Source: Ectobius pallidus (lineage: Eukaryota; Arthropoda; Insecta; Blattodea; Ectobiidae). From it: a DNA stretch of 64,000 nucleotides. Within the stretch, counting starts at the first letter, position 1; every line of letters begins with the position of its first letter. The notes under the pieces were generated by a model, which saw only the letters and a program-made list of their open reading frames with translations, was not told where the DNA came from and made no database searches. The stretch spans positions 173,536,825 through 173,600,824 of the forward strand of contig CAXKWD010000006.1 in the NCBI GenBank assembly GCA_964059195.1, given 5' to 3'. Both the position numbers and the translations under genes were made by a program. Shown here piece by piece: positions 54,241 through 64,000 of this stretch.

Positions 54241-54411
54241 GGAAAGCTTCTATGAATAGGGTATAGTAAAGTTGGTACCACGCTACGAAAAATTACTCAG
54301 TCGGAGCGACATTAAGTAGAGAAGTAGCTAGAAGTTGTACCAAAAGGTTCCAAATAAAAAGGTTTTGATGTTCACTGTGGTTTTCAGTTTATGCCCATCG
54401 GAAGTTGAAAA
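54241..54411 (+). mobile_element. Mariner 3' end fragment
   Basis: AGGGTATAGTAAAGTTGGTA ... CACTGTGGTTTTCAGTTTATG matches the cores of 29630 and 51644. It lies head to head with the transposase piece just upstream. Confidence 0.75.
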
Positions 54412-55045
54412 AAAGTGTGCGTGGAACGTCACGCGACGGAAGTGCAACTTGTATTAATTTTTGGATTTTTTCAATTTTGGATCATTAGATTTTTTAATTT
54501 TGGATTGTTGCAGTTTTTAATATTGGGTTTTTAGACAATTTGGATTTTGGATTTTTTAAATTTTTGATATTTTAATTTTTTAATATTGGAATTTTGAATT
54601 TTTGAATTTTGGATTTTTTTAATTTTAGATTTTTTACTTTGGATTTTTTAATTTTTTAAATATTGAATTTATGAATTTTTTAAATTTTTATTTTTTTATT
54701 TTTAAAATTTTGGATATTTGGATATTTTAATTTTGGATTTTTTATTTTTTAAATTTTGTTTTTTTATATTTTGGATCTTTGAATTTTTTAATTTGGTATT
54801 ACGATTTTTGAATTTTGGATTTTTTAAATTTTGGATCGTTGAAATTTTTGTTAGATTTTTTATTTTTAAATTTTGGATTTTTGAATTTTGAATTTTTATA
54901 TTTTTTAAATTTTGGATAAGCGTTGGTTGTTGACTGTTGTCTGTGCAGTTCGTTCCGTCACAGCCTCACTATTTTCGTGACGATTTTGAGCGTTACACAA
55001 GCTCTCGATTTACCCCTACCGCGGCTAAAGAAGTTTCCCTTCAAA
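54409..55045 (+). repeat. Composite repeat H, copy 3
   Basis: Most complete: head AAAGTGTGCGTGGAACGTCA, about 460 bp of AATTTTGGATTTTT-like core, then TCTGTGCAGTTCGTTCCGTC, TTTTGAGCGTTACACAAGC, TCTCGATTTACCCCTACCGC and GGCTAAAGAAGTTTCCCT. Confidence 0.87.
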
Positions 55046-55472
55046 AAAGGTAGCCCTCGTAATTTTTCATTAACTTCCGGCGTTATTAGACACGAAGTTC
55101 GGGATCTCGGTTACGACTTGAAAACAGTTGCAGACCGGAATCTATTGTATTCTAAAGAATGCAGATGCATAAAATTAATTTAGATTCGCACAAGCAAATC
55201 TTGTCAGGAGAAAACCTGAACACTTGTAAACAACAGAGATGATTTCAGAAGATATCGTCGAGGAAAGTGTAGCTCCTGTGGGAGCTGAATCTTTCTTTAC
55301 ACTATTTCATGGGCTCGAAAGTCTGTGAAACTTGCCTCAAAGGGGGGACGAATAAAAATCCTGTTTGCTTACATTTTAAGGCAATATAAATACACATCAA
55401 TTTTAATTTCAGCAGCAACTGTTCTATTCATTGGCAGAATGTAAAATATGCCCATTAATAGCAATGCATTAC
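55046..55472. other. Unassigned sequence
   Basis: No gene seen. GTAGCCCTCGTAA at 55051 resembles a mariner end. Confidence 0.4.
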
Positions 55473-55479
55473 ATATAAC

Positions 55480-56601
55480 CACAGTATAGTATAACAGTAG
55501 CGAAGCTCCATACAGTTTTTTTCAACCGGCGCGACGGCAGCGCTCGTAGCGGTGAGCAAGATCCACACAATATGCATGCATTGTTGCTTATGTAAAATGT
55601 CAACAATATTTTATGGAAATGCTTGTGGTGCTAAAAATTGCACCAACAGCCAAAGGAATTCTCCCGATTTGTCTTTCTTCAGGTTCCCTAAAGATCCTGA
55701 GAGGTAAGCAAAAACAGTTATTTGTGAAATTAAATTGCAAATTTGTGATTATCATGCTTGCATCCATACTAGTGTATTTACTCCTAATTCTTTTAATTTT
55801 AGGAGCAGAAAATGGCTTGTAAATGCTATATACAATTAATTATTTTTATATGTATATCATAAATGAAAATCCTAACGATGCAAAGGTTTCTAAATATATA
55901 GGCCTCTTTACAAATACCCCACCTGACCCTACTAATTTTGAAAATGTTTTAACACGAGGTTATGTTAGGCCTATATAATTGAATTTAACAAAATTAAACT
56001 GTCGAGAATACAGATAACGTGTTTAATCCTTTACTTTTTAATAATTTATCGTGTTTAACAAAATGAAGAAAAAGACAAAAGTGTTTTCCTATTGCATCTG
56101 ATACTGACCATAGGCCTATCGTGCTATATGCCTATAGAACTTTACTTTCCCCCCTAATTTCTGAACTAGTACTACTACATGCTTATTGAAATTATTAAGT
56201 TTTCTTATTTGTCAGAATTTTCAGTGTAAGTACAGTATATGTTAGTAGTAGGTCAATTAAATTCTTGAAGATGTAGGGATGTAGCTTATATGGTGGACGG
56301 AAACCGGTCTGATACTTTATAAGATATACAATGTCATCGATCTTGAAACTACAACTTCTTTACATTACCATAAAGTCTATGATTTGGTGAGTTCACCAGT
56401 ATGCCTTTCCGGTAATAATCTCGTTCTGGTAATTTTAAAAATAAGAAGAAATACAGCCATATATTCGTATCTTTTCAATGCTGGAAATGGCTGTTTGCTA
56501 GTTCCGTCTTGCTGACCGCTTGGGGTGCTAGTGTCGCACGATCTGTCAAAAGGATGCATTTTCCTTTCATTAGACCTTCGCTACTGTTATACTATACTGT
56601 G
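55480..56601 (+). mobile_element. P-like element with 26-bp TIRs and THAP exon
   Basis: Perfect 26-bp inverted ends (CACAGTATAGTATAAC...GCGAAG at 55480-55505; reverse at 56576-56601). A duplication ATATAAC lies on both sides (55473-55479, 56602-56608; an eighth base C also agrees at the right). P-superfamily elements make 7-8 bp duplications and encode THAP-domain transposases, which fits the exon inside. At 1122 bp it is an internally deleted derivative. Confidence 0.85.
55597..55703 (+). CDS. THAP domain first exon of a P-like transposase
   Basis: ATG at 55597 opens MSTIFYGNACGAKNCTNSQR, then NSPDLSFFRFPKDPER, ending AGAG|GTAAGC (donor at 55704), 107 nt. CGAKNC supplies the first two zinc ligands of a C2CH THAP finger (C-x4-C), and FFRFPKDPER is the family's conserved core. 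The second half (Trp, C..H ligands, AVPTIF box) should be in a later exon, and none is recognised before the right TIR. THAP domains bind DNA at transposon ends or promoters. Undamaged frame and splice site. A host THAP gene that picked up flanking TIRs is the less likely alternative. Confidence 0.85.
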
Positions 56602-56609
56602 ATATAACC

Positions 56610-56863
56610 ATTAAATGCACGAAACTCACATCTCACACATTATATAAACCCGTGCCGGACCGCACAGAAAACATTCAACACAATGATTAGGCTCATAGTT
56701 TATTTCTTGTACCTTATTCTGTAATTTTATATGAAAAAAAATAGGAGGGAATTACATAATTTTACTCTTAAACGTTAAAAATATAAATAAACAAACGAAC
56801 AAAACTAATCTTATGCTATATGGACATAGAAATTCGAAATGAAACGATTAAAATGAACCAAAA
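56610..56863 (-). repeat. Dispersed repeat D
   Basis: Minus-strand copy at about 56610-56740 (CCCGTGCCGGACCGCACAGA, TTCAACACAATGATTAGG), followed by unassigned AT-rich DNA. Confidence 0.65.
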
Positions 56864-57615
56864 TCTCTATATATATAAAAGGCTTTGTCCTGACTGACAG
56901 GAATCAACGTAGAGCCTAAACTCTAATAGGTAGAGACTTGGAAATTTGACAGTACCTTCGTTTCATGGTGTAGGTGCTCACTAAGAAAGGATTTTGAAAT
57001 ATTTTGATTTTAAATGCCAAAAATCAAATGTTTTTGAGAATACTTAATCCCTTTTTACACAGAATTGTGAAACTCAAATCACAGTTCACATGACAACAGT
57101 GTATTGTTGGCATAGGTATCAGGTACGTTTGGAAATAATTGAAATGGGACTTTGACGAAACTACTGATATAATGCATTGCTGTAATTAAATATTGAAGAT
57201 GAAATCTATATTATTAGGCTATATCGCAGGTTTAAGGGGAGGGAAGTATAAAAGTGAAATTGATTTACTTTTTAATATCATCCCCGAAACGGTTGTATGG
57301 TAACATGAGAGTGAGAAATAAAATATTCCGCAAAGACAATACTATTTTATGATACCAGAATTTCTATTTCTTCTTATTTTAACCCCTACCAGGCTTGGTG
57401 TGTAGAAGCGATGGGATACAAAATTCTACATCCTCTATGAGCCATAAAAAGCTATATCAAGCGTTTTCAGCGGGAATAGTTTAGTGAGATAAGTCGTTCT
57501 TCTTCATTTCAAATTTTCAATACGTATATAAGGACCTAGAATTTGAAAGTCGGAAGTCCTTCATAAGTTAATTTTGAATTACAAAACCCGGGCGACGCCG
57601 GGCCTTTTAAGCTAG
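56864..57615 (+). mobile_element. Helitron B, 752 bp
   Basis: A|TCTCTATATATATAAAAGG to CCCGGGCGACGCCGGGCC and TTTTAAGCTAG|T. The CTGA tandem has contracted to one unit. Confidence 0.95.
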
Positions 57616-57629
57616 TCATGCATAAACAA

Positions 57630-57790
57630 TTTTATTACAACTAAAAACCTGGTTACGAGGTGCATTTCACGATCAAAGTGCGCCACCCGGGAAAAAAGAC
57701 CTCAGATTAGAGTTCCCTAGTCCAAAAAACACCCGCATAGTATTTTTCGTCCAAATCATTCCATGTTTTCCCATTAAGGCTTTGCCCTCA
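57630..57790 (-). mobile_element. Helitron A internal fragment
   Basis: Shares AAAACCTGGTTACGAGGTGC, CCTCAGATTAGAGTTCCCTA and GTCCAAATCATTCCATG blocks; both ends missing. Confidence 0.7.
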
Positions 57791-57884
57791 AAACTTGTAA
57801 AGCTGTAAGGAACATATTGATTAATTCTAACATTTCGATTAAAAGGTCGACTTCAATGATTATTTTACACAATCTACAAAATTT

Positions 57885-58268
57885 TGAGATACATAATTTA
57901 CTCAAATATAAATTTCAATAGCTTCTCTAATTTTCAAAGTCCCATTTCAAAGTCTTGTTTCATTTATTTCCAAAGTCTTGTTTCATTTATTTCCAAAGCC
58001 TTATGTAAAGACTGCAAACAATACACTGTTGCCATGTGAACTGTGATTTGGATTTGATAATTCTGTGTAAAAAGGGATTAAGTATTCTAAAAAACATTGG
58101 ATTTTTGGCTTTTAAAATCAAAATTTTACAAAATTCTTTCTTAGTGAGCACTTACATTACGAAACGAAGGTACTGTCAAAATTCCAAGTCTCTACCTATT
58201 ATAGTTTAGGCTCTACGTTGATTCTCTGTCATTAAATTAGTTATAAGTCAGTCAGGACAAAGCCCTTC
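57885..58268 (-). mobile_element. Helitron B 5' part, abutting the next copy
   Basis: Runs from AGCTTCTCTAATTTTC through TTCTTTCTTAGTGAGCAC and GTCTCTACCTATTATAGTTT to CAGTCAGGACAAAGCCCTTC. It ends head to head with the copy that begins at 58270. A TCTTGTTTCATTTATTTCC duplication lies at 57953-57990. Confidence 0.85.
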
Positions 58269-58269
58269 A

Positions 58270-59142
58270 TCTCTATATATATAAAAGGCTTTGTCCTGAC
58301 TGACTGACTGAATGAATGACTGACTGACTGACTGATTGACTGAATGACAGGAATCAACGTACAGCCTAAACTATAACAGGTAGAGACTTGGAATTTTGAC
58401 AGTACCTTCGTTTCATAATGTAGGTGCTCACTAAGAAAGGATTTTGAAAAATTCTGATTCTAAATGCCAAAAATTAAATGTTTTTGAAAATAGTTAATCC
58501 CTTTTTACATAGAATTATCAATTCCAAATCACAGAATATATTGTTGCCAAATGGTATCAGATGGGCTTGGAAAAAACAAATGAAATGCACTTTTGACAAA
58601 TAAGAGAAGTTATCAAAATAATTCATGTTATAAATAAATATTACAGAATGAAATCCACTAAAATAATGGAATCACATAACTTTCTCTACCCTGGACATAG
58701 AGAAAACAAAACGAGGTATGGTAATGTGTATATTATTATATTATATCGCAGGTTTTTGGAGAGAAAAGTATGAAAGTGATAATGCTTTCTGTTTAATTTC
58801 ATCCGCAAAACGGCTTTATGGTAACATAAGAGTGGGAAATTTCCCGCCTCGATATTACAATTTTATGTTACAGGAATTTCTGTTTCTTCTTATTTAAACC
58901 TCTACCAGGCTTGCTGTGCACTGTACAAGCGATGGGATGCAAAATTCTAGATCCTCTATGAGCCATAAAAAACTATATCAAGCGTTTTCTGAGGGAATAG
59001 TTTGAGTGTAATAAGTCGTTCTTCCTATTTCAAATTATAAATGCCTATATAAGGACCTAGAATTTAAAATTGAAAATCCTTCATAACTTAATTTCCAATT
59101 ACAAAATACAAAACCCGGGCGACGCCGGGTCTTTTAAGCTAG
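58270..59142 (+). mobile_element. Helitron B, full length (873 bp)
   Basis: A|TCTCTATATATATAAAAGG ... CCCGGGCGACGCCGGGTC, TTTTAAGCTAG|T. Highly similar to 17459-18323 and to the outer part of 29434-30749. Confidence 0.96.
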
Positions 59143-59159
59143 TAGCCTATAGAGAGAAA

Positions 59160-59300
59160 AGATAACCATTAATTAAATGCACGAAACTCATTTCTCACAC
59201 AATATGCAAACTCGTGCCGGACTGCACAGAAAACAGTCAACACAATGATTACGCTCATAGTTTACTTCTTGTACTTTATTCTGTAATTTTATATGAAATT
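59160..59300 (-). repeat. Dispersed repeat D
   Basis: CTCGTGCCGGACTGCACAGA and TCAACACAATGATTACGC, like the 56610 copy. Confidence 0.7.
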
Positions 59301-59940
59301 TCATTTTTACTTTAAGTTAATTTTCCTTAATTTTATTACGAATTTAAGGCAAACTACTGTATTTCGTACAATACCTTACGCAATTAAGGGTATAAAAAAA
59401 ATAGAAAAGAAGGAGCACATACAATAAATTCAATATCATTTCACATAGAGATTTGTACCTGGATTTCAATAAGAACTTATAAACTTCACAACAGATATAC
59501 AGTAGGCTACGAGAAAAAATGTAATATTTTAATTCTGCTGATTTAATCTTTAAAGTTTTTATTTTTATTATAAGTCTACGAATAAACACATGGCGCTTGA
59601 ATGCACATATCTAAAGCAACATGTTATCTCATGGATTAACGTTTAACCATGGAAGTGAGGTCTCTGTGACCGCAGTAAAAAAAAAACATTAACAGCTGCT
59701 ACTCTCTGGATATCGCCTTCACAGATAGGTTATTTAGGCCTACACTATCTTGCCTTCTCTACACTCTTTATCATCCCACATGTGTCACCCATCAGTAACT
59801 TAGGCCTATTACTGAAAATGTGGAAAAAAACCTTATTTTTTGGAGCGGTCTGTGAGACTCTACGTCCATAGTTATGTAAGTTCCCCCCCCCCCAGATTAC
59901 AGTATTGTGAATAAAACTGAATGGTTGGGACCATCATAAA
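59301..59940. other. Unassigned sequence
   Basis: No gene seen; an 81-codon minus frame at 59344-59589 has no motif. Confidence 0.45.
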
Positions 59941-59944
59941 CTGT

Positions 59945-61090
59945 TAGATCGAGAGTTTTAAGACTATGTGATGACAGTTATGATGACATTTTGCAGTGAA
60001 AGTTTTGAGAGAATGACTGTATGTCTCAATTCTAAGGGAAAATGTTGTAAGTTAAGCTACTGCACTTGTTATGGTGAACTGTGATTAATATCTCATGTGA
60101 ATGACGATACTAAATAAGCTTTTGTGTATATTAGCCATTCATTTGAAAAATATTAACATATCTTCCAAACTGTGACTCATATGTGTGCCCTGAAAACCCC
60201 CTTAACATGGTGGTGTAAGAATAATGCTTCGGTAATTATACATTTAGGAATCAATTCGCTTGAATAATAATAATTAAAATTCACATTTTGCAAGTATTTT
60301 CATTGCTTCAAGCCCATTAACTTTGAGCGGTTACTCAAATCTCACGACATGTTAATTGTACAGAATAATCACTGTCCATGTTTAAGGGGTTTCAAACACA
60401 CTCTACAGATGGTTAATAAGAAATTTTAATTGCAATCAAAACTGCAGGCAACAGCTTAACTTTAAAAATCTCCTCCAATGTATTCCGATTTTGGGTAATT
60501 TAAATTGTTAATTGTTGATGTATTAAGTATTATATTATGCTATATGACGGTATTATTAGTTTATTTTTGTATAACGGTATAATTTTGTAAAAATTTCAAA
60601 TAAAAAATTTGCTACAGAACGCAATATCCTAAAGCTCACCAACGGAATTTCTACATATTGTATATGAATTAAAGATTCATAATAAGTAAGTCAAAGGCAA
60701 TTACAATTCCGTTCAAGTGTCTAAAACACTTGCATATAACATAATACTGATTGTACTCTGCCCGTACCATAAAACATAAAATGTTTGACCGAAACTTTTA
60801 AGACTACGTGATTGTAATGAATGTTTTGAGAGAATGACTGTATGTCTCATTTCTAAGGGGAAAATATTGTAAGTTAAGCTACTGCACTTGTTATATTATG
60901 TTATATGACGGTATTATTCCATTAATGTTGTATAATGGTATAACTTTATAAAAATTTCAAACAAAAAATTAGGTACAGAACACAATATCCTAAAGCTCGC
61001 CAACGAAATTTCCACATATTGTATATTAATTAAAGTTTCATAATAGGAAAGTCAAAGGCAATTAAGGAAATCGGAGAGTGCTTCAAACAC
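59945..61090 (+). repeat. Local direct duplication, second copy shortened
   Basis: TTTTAAGACTA(T/C)GTGAT, TTTTGAGAGAATGACTGTAT and GTAAGTTAAGCTACTGCACT occur at 59957-60075 and 60798-60893. TATATGACGGTATTATT, CAATATCCTAAAGCTC and GTCAAAGGCAATTA occur at 60540-60703 and 60902-61064. About 460 bp of unit 1 is absent from unit 2. Confidence 0.85.
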
Positions 61091-61104
61091 TTGCATCAGT
61101 GTTG

Positions 61105-61200
61105 CCATACGTACGACTATAGTCGTACACATACGACTATTTCATAGATTTGTACGACGTACGACGCAACCATGTGTCGTATGCCTATTCATACGACTAT
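61105..61200. repeat. TACGAC palindrome cluster
   Basis: GTACGACTATAGTCGTAC is a perfect palindrome; CATACGACTATTTCATAG, TTGTACGACGTACGACG and CATACGACTATTTTT follow within 90 bp. Confidence 0.85.
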
Positions 61201-61209
61201 TTTTAATAT

Positions 61210-61688
61210 TAGCAATTTATACTACCATTATGTGTTTATTTTTGAAGCAATCTACTGCAGAATTTCAATTTGGATAAACATGAAGTTTTTCGTAGTTTAT
61301 TTTGTATGTCACTAAATGAATGGCGGAATGTTATAATGACCAATATCAAATAAAACTCAGTCCATTTATTTATTACAGGCTTTCACGGGCCGGTGCCGAA
61401 CCTTGTGTATTGTGGTATTGTTATTGCTACTTCTCTCATTATTCTTTTCCAAACATTTTATATTTTAGCCACACGTGTGCAAAACGAAGCAATCCAAATC
61501 TCTAAAGAAATTATACCGATAAAGAGCAGCTGGTCTTATTGTTTTTATTTTATTTTGACCAAACATAATAATCATATTGTTACTATTAATAGTATATGTT
61601 GACACGTGCATATCAAAAGTGGCTGTATAAATGACATTTAGAAATCTTACTTTCTTATGGATTGTAATTTATTAATATTTTATTTTTA

Positions 61689-61733
<45 letters not shown>

Positions 61734-61852
61734 CTTTATTTATTTCTCTGTTTAACTAAACAGGTATATATTTATGTACATACAGCTTTACATGCAGGTA
61801 AGTACACTGTAAATGTATATAGTAACAACAATTGTCCTGTTGTACACAACTT
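61210..61852. other. Unassigned; (ATT)n at 61693-61733
   Basis: Two overlapping frames of 61-69 codons, no motif. The microsatellite is the only landmark. Confidence 0.5.
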
Positions 61853-62300
61853 CTACTGGTCCACTTTTTCCCCAAGAACTCTTCTGACGATGTTACACGT
61901 TTCTAGGATTACCGCACGCTGCATAGATAAGTACAAATATTTCTGTACTTTTAATCGCTTTAAACTGTCTTGAAGCTTGAAGGGAATCTCACCAGTACAT
62001 CCCAGCACAATAGGCACAATCTGTACAGTGTCCATATGCCACATAGCCTTGATCTCATCAGCAAGTGGTAAGTATTTATTAATTTTTTCCCCATAAACTT
62101 TTTCTACATTGGCTGCTAACGGAACCGCAATGTCGATGATGTAGGTGAGTTTTTCTTCCTTCAAGGAAAGCACAATATCTGGAATATTATTTTGTATGGT
62201 CTTATCTGTGATGATCTTCCTATTCCAGTACAATTTCGCCCTCTGATCCTCACATACAGGAGAAGGAACATATTTATAACAGGGTAATGTAGGTTCCTTT

Positions 62301-62381
<81 letters not shown>

Positions 62382-62419
62382 GATTTCTTCCTGCAACACC
62401 TGCAGGTTGCCGATGACAA
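61853..62419 (-). CDS. LINE endonuclease-like C-terminal ORF with Asn run
   Basis: 188 codons. After MSSATCRCCRKKS comes a run of 26 Asn encoded by the (ATT)n microsatellite at 62303-62379. Then YKYVPSPVCEDQRAKLYWNR, ITDKTIQNNIPDIVLSLKEE, TYIIDIAVPLAANVEKVYGE, KYLPLADEIKAMW, VQIVPIVLGCTGEIPFKL and AVILETCNIVRRVLG. The PDIV...IIDIAVP pair is the pattern I associate with the PD-(D/E)XK-type endonuclease-like tail of some R2/R4-like non-LTR elements, from memory. The N-terminal part is likely a fragment boundary. It lies downstream of the RT ORF on the same strand but probably belongs to a different element, since that RT looks CR1/Jockey-like. Confidence 0.65.
62303..62379. repeat. (ATT)n microsatellite inside the ORF
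   Basis: About 26 uninterrupted ATT units, in frame as AAT (Asn) on the minus strand. Confidence 0.97.
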
Positions 62420-62738
62420 AGAGTACCAACAACAATTTTTTGATATTTTGATATTTATTTGTTAGACCTTTAGGCAGTACAAACTGCAATCGGTCATGTA
62501 AGCTATTTACATTAATACTTATCAACAACATTAATACTTACATTAATACTTATCAACAACAACCTAAGCTATGCTAATTCAATCTATAATTATTTACAAT
62601 CTTATAAACATATAATTATACGAGTCAATTGTTATACTAATACTACAACCTGAGTAACACTAAATGAACAAAGTATACTTATAGTTTACATTAATTTCTT
62701 ACGTTTTTACATCATGCAATTATTTGCACTAAGTTGTT
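62420..62738. other. Probable LINE 3' region
   Basis: Non-coding sequence between the two minus-strand ORFs; TTAATACTTATCAACAAC occurs twice in tandem near 62511-62560. Confidence 0.5.
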
Positions 62739-64000
62739 CTATTCTATTTGTATGTCAGATTCTAGGTATTCTTGAATATTATAAAAAGGATTTTTTTGAA
62801 GCCAGGAATATAGTTTTTCTGTAAATAAATTTGGGGACATTTCTTGAAGTTTATCTGGCAATTTGTTATATAATGTTATCCCAATATTGTTATGGTATCC
62901 TTTTGTTTTGTTTAGCCTACACCTAATTAGATCAAGTTTATTATGATTTCTAGTCTGATATGTATGTACTTGACTTCGTGTTTGATAGTTTTCTATGTTT
63001 TTTTTTACTAATGACAAGACATCAAAAATGTATAAATTTATTATTGTTAGTATACCTGTCTCTATAAATAGAGGCTTGCAGTGCTCTAATTTTTTAGCAT
63101 TAGTTATTATTCTAATTGCCTTTTTCTGAATGACTAATATTTGATTAATTCCTACCCCATTACCCCATACTACTAGACCATACCTTATTATGCTCTGAAA
63201 AAATGCATAATAGGCAGTCTTTACATAATTTAAAGATACACATTTCTTTAATCTACTTATTAAATATATTACACGTGAGAGCCTTTTACAAACCACTTCT
63301 GTGTGTTCTTTCCATGATAGATTTTTGTCAATGGTTATTCCTAATAATGTTGCATTTTTTTCAATTTCATGATCATTTTCTGGAGTTAGTGTGACAAGTA
63401 ATGATTTAGTTTTTTCCTCATTCAAATATAGGCCGTTATTTTTGAACCAGGCTGCTGCTTCTTCCAACGAATTTTTTGCTAAATTTTTTAATAGGTTAAG
63501 ATCTTTATGGGTACTTTGTAAAGTTGTGTCATCTGCATATATTAATGAAAATGTAGATAGGTTTATGCTGATATCGTTAATCATTATTAAGAATAAAATT
63601 GGCCCCAACACTGAACCTTGCGGGACACCATATCTAATATTCAATATTTCAGAGTGTTTACCATTTATATCTACCAACTGTTTTCTGTTTTCAAGATAAG
63701 ATTTTATCATTAATAACTCATTTCCTTGTACACCATAATGATTTAGCTTGCTTAGAAGAATATCATGTCTGACACAGTCAAAAGCTTTGCTTAGATCACA
63801 TAAGGTGATCTCCGCTGAACAGTTATCTTCTAAGGCTACAAGGAGTTGTGTAACTAGACTATCTACAAGACTTGTCGTTGAGCGTCCAGTTCGATACCCA
63901 TATTGGCTATCATTGAAAAGTTTATACTTTTCAAAATAATTATAAATTTGCTTTTTGATAATTTTTTCAAAAATTTTCGCTATTATTGGTATGCAAGAGA
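62739..64000 (-). CDS. Non-LTR reverse transcriptase, partial at window edge
   Basis: Open for 420 codons from the window end; the usual start is outside. Order on the minus strand: IPIIAKIFEKII (RT motif 2 region), YGYRTGRSTTSLVDSL, LCDLSKAFDCVRHDILLSKL with the first catalytic Asp, YGVPQGSVLGPILFLIMINDI, then SLIYADDTTL with the YADD catalytic pair (residues about 150-160 here). After it come LYLNEEKTKSLLV, LLGITIDKNLSWKEH, YGLVVWGNG, and a TYQTRNHNKLD..GYHNNIGITLYNKLP tail typical of CR1/Jockey-group LINEs. No internal stop, so the copy is young or part of an intact element continuing to the right. It copies its RNA at a nicked target. Confidence 0.93.
   Translation of the reverse strand, partial: SCIPIIAKIFEKIIKKQIYNYFEKYKLFNDSQYGYRTGRSTTSLVDSLVTQLLVALEDNCSAEITLCDLSKAFDCVRHDILLSKLNHYGVQGNELLMIKSYLENRKQLVDINGKHSEILNIRYGVPQGSVLGPILFLIMINDISINLSTFSLIYADDTTLQSTHKDLNLLKNLAKNSLEEAAAWFKNNGLYLNEEKTKSLLVTLTPENDHEIEKNATLLGITIDKNLSWKEHTEVVCKRLSRVIYLISRLKKCVSLNYVKTAYYAFFQSIIRYGLVVWGNGVGINQILVIQKKAIRIITNAKKLEHCKPLFIETGILTIINLYIFDVLSLVKKNIENYQTRSQVHTYQTRNHNKLDLIRCRLNKTKGYHNNIGITLYNKLPDKLQEMSPNLFTEKLYSWLQKNPFYNIQEYLESDIQIE

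Noticed and set aside
1..64000. Endogenous virus or LTR retrotransposon
   Set aside because: No LTR pairs, protease, integrase or envelope-like frames were seen; all reverse transcriptase signal is non-LTR.
1..64000. Autonomous Helitron (Rep/helicase)
   Set aside because: No Rep HUH motif or helicase motifs found in any frame; all copies are under 1.4 kb and non-coding.

Overview
The window is a repeat-dominated stretch of an arthropod nuclear genome, most likely an insect. Evidence includes AT-rich DNA, long AAT/ATT microsatellites, arthropod-type LINEs and tRNA-derived SINEs, Tc1, mariner, hAT and Harbinger-type elements, and one split Trp/Lys-rich gene with the look of an insect structural or cuticle-type protein. 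A blattodean (cockroach/termite) source is my guess from the repeat style; it cannot be proven from the sequence. There is no bacterial or organellar signature.

Only one convincing host gene is present: the terminal exon at 32173-33004 (+) of a protein of about 40 Trp residues in VWK/PEWKK repeats, ending in a His-Glu tail. A TATA box, initiator and short ATG-to-donor exon at 15.7-15.8 kb (+) may be a first exon of a secreted-protein gene, but nothing links it to 32173. All other substantial reading frames belong to mobile elements: a young 5'-truncated Jockey-like LINE (11.3-13.7 kb), a LINE reverse transcriptase running off the right edge (62.7-64.0 kb, -), a LINE endonuclease-like ORF with an Asn run (61.9-62.4 kb, -), decayed Tc1 and mariner transposases, and a THAP exon inside a P-like element (55.5-56.6 kb).

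Layout: 0-7 kb Helitron copies, a Harbinger MITE, a hAT MITE; 7-11.2 kb minisatellite carrying Tc1 with a nested LINE, then a mariner inverted dimer; 11.3-13.7 kb LINE; 13.9-17.1 kb TIR elements, a GC-richer candidate first exon, a degenerate satellite; 17.5-30.7 kb second Helitron family, SINEs, a dispersed family carrying a 162-bp tandem array; 31.1-33.5 kb TA-flanked element with a nested SINE, then the Trp/Lys gene; 34-48 kb nested TIR elements, two Helitrons with recognisable empty sites, a Helitron head-to-tail array, hAT elements; 48-59 kb more of the same families plus the P-like element; 59-64 kb local duplications and LINE genes.

Three Helitron families are defined here: A (5' TCTATATTAATAAAAGG, 3' hairpin plus CTAG), A-prime (5' TCTACTCTTATACAATTCAA, same type of 3' end) and B (5' TCTCTATATATATAAAAGG, 3' CCCGGGCGACGCCGGG hairpin plus CTAG). 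All lie between A and T and none carries Rep/helicase here, so all are non-autonomous. The most unusual signal is recurrent 5-6 bp insertion of GGCCTA-type units at TA inside otherwise homologous repeat copies.
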